Source of the DNA: Hyphomicrobiales bacterium
GTDB lineage: Bacteria > Pseudomonadota > Alphaproteobacteria > Rhizobiales > Beijerinckiaceae
Direction: 5' to 3'
DNA: 36,003 nucleotides
NCBI GenBank assembly: GCA_947447895.1
Contig: CANFLM010000024.1
Span: 1 to 36,003 of the forward strand
The notes beneath the pieces are model-generated. The model worked only from the letters and a program-made list of their open reading frames with translations, made no database searches and was not told where the DNA came from. Shown piece after piece: positions 35,376 through 36,003 of this stretch. Within the stretch, counting starts at the first letter, position 1; each line of letters starts with the position of its first letter. The position numbers were made by a program, and so were the translations under genes.

Positions 35376-36003
35376 TTTACGAACAAAACCACTAACATTT
35401 GCATTGGTTCCATTTTGGCCCGCGATAACGGCTGAAAGCGTGGCTTTATCGCCAATAATGCTCACTTTGTCGTCATCGACACGGATTTCCGAGATAACCG
35501 CCCGCAGATAGGCCTTGCGGGCCTGAACGTCGCCATTCTCGAGCTTATCGTGCATGAGTTTTGTAAAGGCCTTAATTCGCTCCGGCGTCAGGGTTGACCG
35601 GTTCCTTGATTGCTCGGCTATTCGATCAAGCGAGGCTTGGGCCAGATCGCGTTCAGTTTTGATAGCCTTGATGCGATCCCTCAGCTGATCGTCGGTCTCA
35701 ACGATACCGTCTTCAATGGCCCGGTATAGCCGGTTTAATTTCTCATCCTTTGCTTTGATTTCGGATTTAAGAACGCAACGTCGTTCCTCGACCGCATTGT
35801 CTTTGGTCGTTTGACGATCCATTAAGGCACCAAGAATTGTCGACATACGATCCGGCTGTAATAGTTGGGCTTTGACGCCCTCGATAATCAGGGTATCGAG
35901 TTTACCCATAGGGATGTGCCGACCCTTGCATACCGACTTTCCCTTCTGATGGCATCCAGCACAGGTGTAATAGGAATAGGAACGATGGCCGCGAGCTGTG
36001 CCT
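35331..36003 (-). CDS. Large serine recombinase, C-terminal part (runs off window)
   Basis: Site-specific recombinase of a mobile element; the catalytic N-terminal resolvase domain lies beyond 36003. About 223 residues remain. They start in the recombinase zinc ribbon (RSYSYYTCAGCHQKGK, SVCKGRHIP), whose cysteines CxxC and a later Cys are visible, then LDTLIIEGVKAQLL, followed by a long coiled coil rich in Lys/Glu/Arg (VEERRCVLKSEIKAKDEKL, RDRIKAIKTERDLAQASLDRI) and a closing domain (RKAYLRAVISEIRVDDDKVSI). The last residues (RARNDSNVRPSDS) are antisense tRNA-Arg sequence, and the TAG stop lies in the anticodon loop. The native C terminus on the excised element probably differed. Confidence 0.88.
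   Translation of the reverse strand, partial: GTARGHRSYSYYTCAGCHQKGKSVCKGRHIPMGKLDTLIIEGVKAQLLQPDRMSTILGALMDRQTTKDNAVEERRCVLKSEIKAKDEKLNRLYRAIEDGIVETDDQLRDRIKAIKTERDLAQASLDRIAEQSRNRSTLTPERIKAFTKLMHDKLENGDVQARKAYLRAVISEIRVDDDKVSIIGDKATLSAVIAGQNGTNANVSGFVRKWRARNDSNVRPSDS

Overview
The window reads as a compact chromosomal segment of an alphaproteobacterium. The evidence is the gene order coaBC-ubiB-ubiE-mutM, then argB-nucleotidase-dapD-dapE-truA-fmt-def-rmuC, which resembles Hyphomicrobiales (Rhizobiales). It is supported by a class I (archaeal-type) lysyl-tRNA synthetase, a TIGR02186 family protein beside a TauE/SafE transporter, a DUF952-pyrD pair, and regulatory motifs of alphaproteobacterial type: a LexA box of the form GTTC-N7-GTTC, a CtrA box TTAA-N7-TTAA and an RpoH-like promoter. 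I cannot name a genus.

Layout. 1-3196 (minus): coenzyme A and ubiquinone genes coaBC (cut by the window edge), ubiB, ubiE. 3348-5918 (plus): mutM, an enoyl-CoA hydratase and a TSUP exporter. 6003-9739 (plus): arginine and lysine/diaminopimelate genes argB, a HAD nucleotidase, dapD, dapE. 9724-11988 (minus): truA-fmt-def, with truA overlapping dapE tail to tail. 12130-13356: rmuC behind a perfect SOS box, followed by a two-hairpin intergenic repeat. 13518-17001 (minus): lutABC and a mitochondrial-type cytochrome c, back to back with glcDEF (17259-21298, plus); together these form a hydroxyacid (lactate/glycolate) oxidation region. 21409-24344: a DUF2076 protein and groESL with an RpoH-like promoter plus CIRCE. 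24516-26707: TSUP transporter, TIGR02186 protein and DUF3429 membrane protein. 26717-31201: TPR methyltransferase, small membrane protein, orphan LuxR-type response regulator, pyrD, DUF952 protein and a CI/LexA-like regulator with an apparently dead S24 domain. 31216-33700 (minus): lysK and a third TSUP protein. 34005-34682 (minus): an Omp25/31-like porin behind a CtrA box.

The right end is different. A tRNA-Arg(ACG) at 35299-35375 is invaded by the 3' end of a large serine recombinase that runs off the window. Its reading frame enters the tRNA on the opposite strand and stops in the anticodon loop. This looks like the boundary of an integrated element lying mostly to the right of the window.

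Most of the window is ordinary core chromosome. The items most worth a second look are the recombinase/tRNA junction, the S24-like regulator without its catalytic pair, the divergent lut/glc region with no visible regulator or permease, and the SOS, CtrA and RpoH/CIRCE control sites. I saw no CRISPR array, rRNA, intact insertion sequence or defence system.
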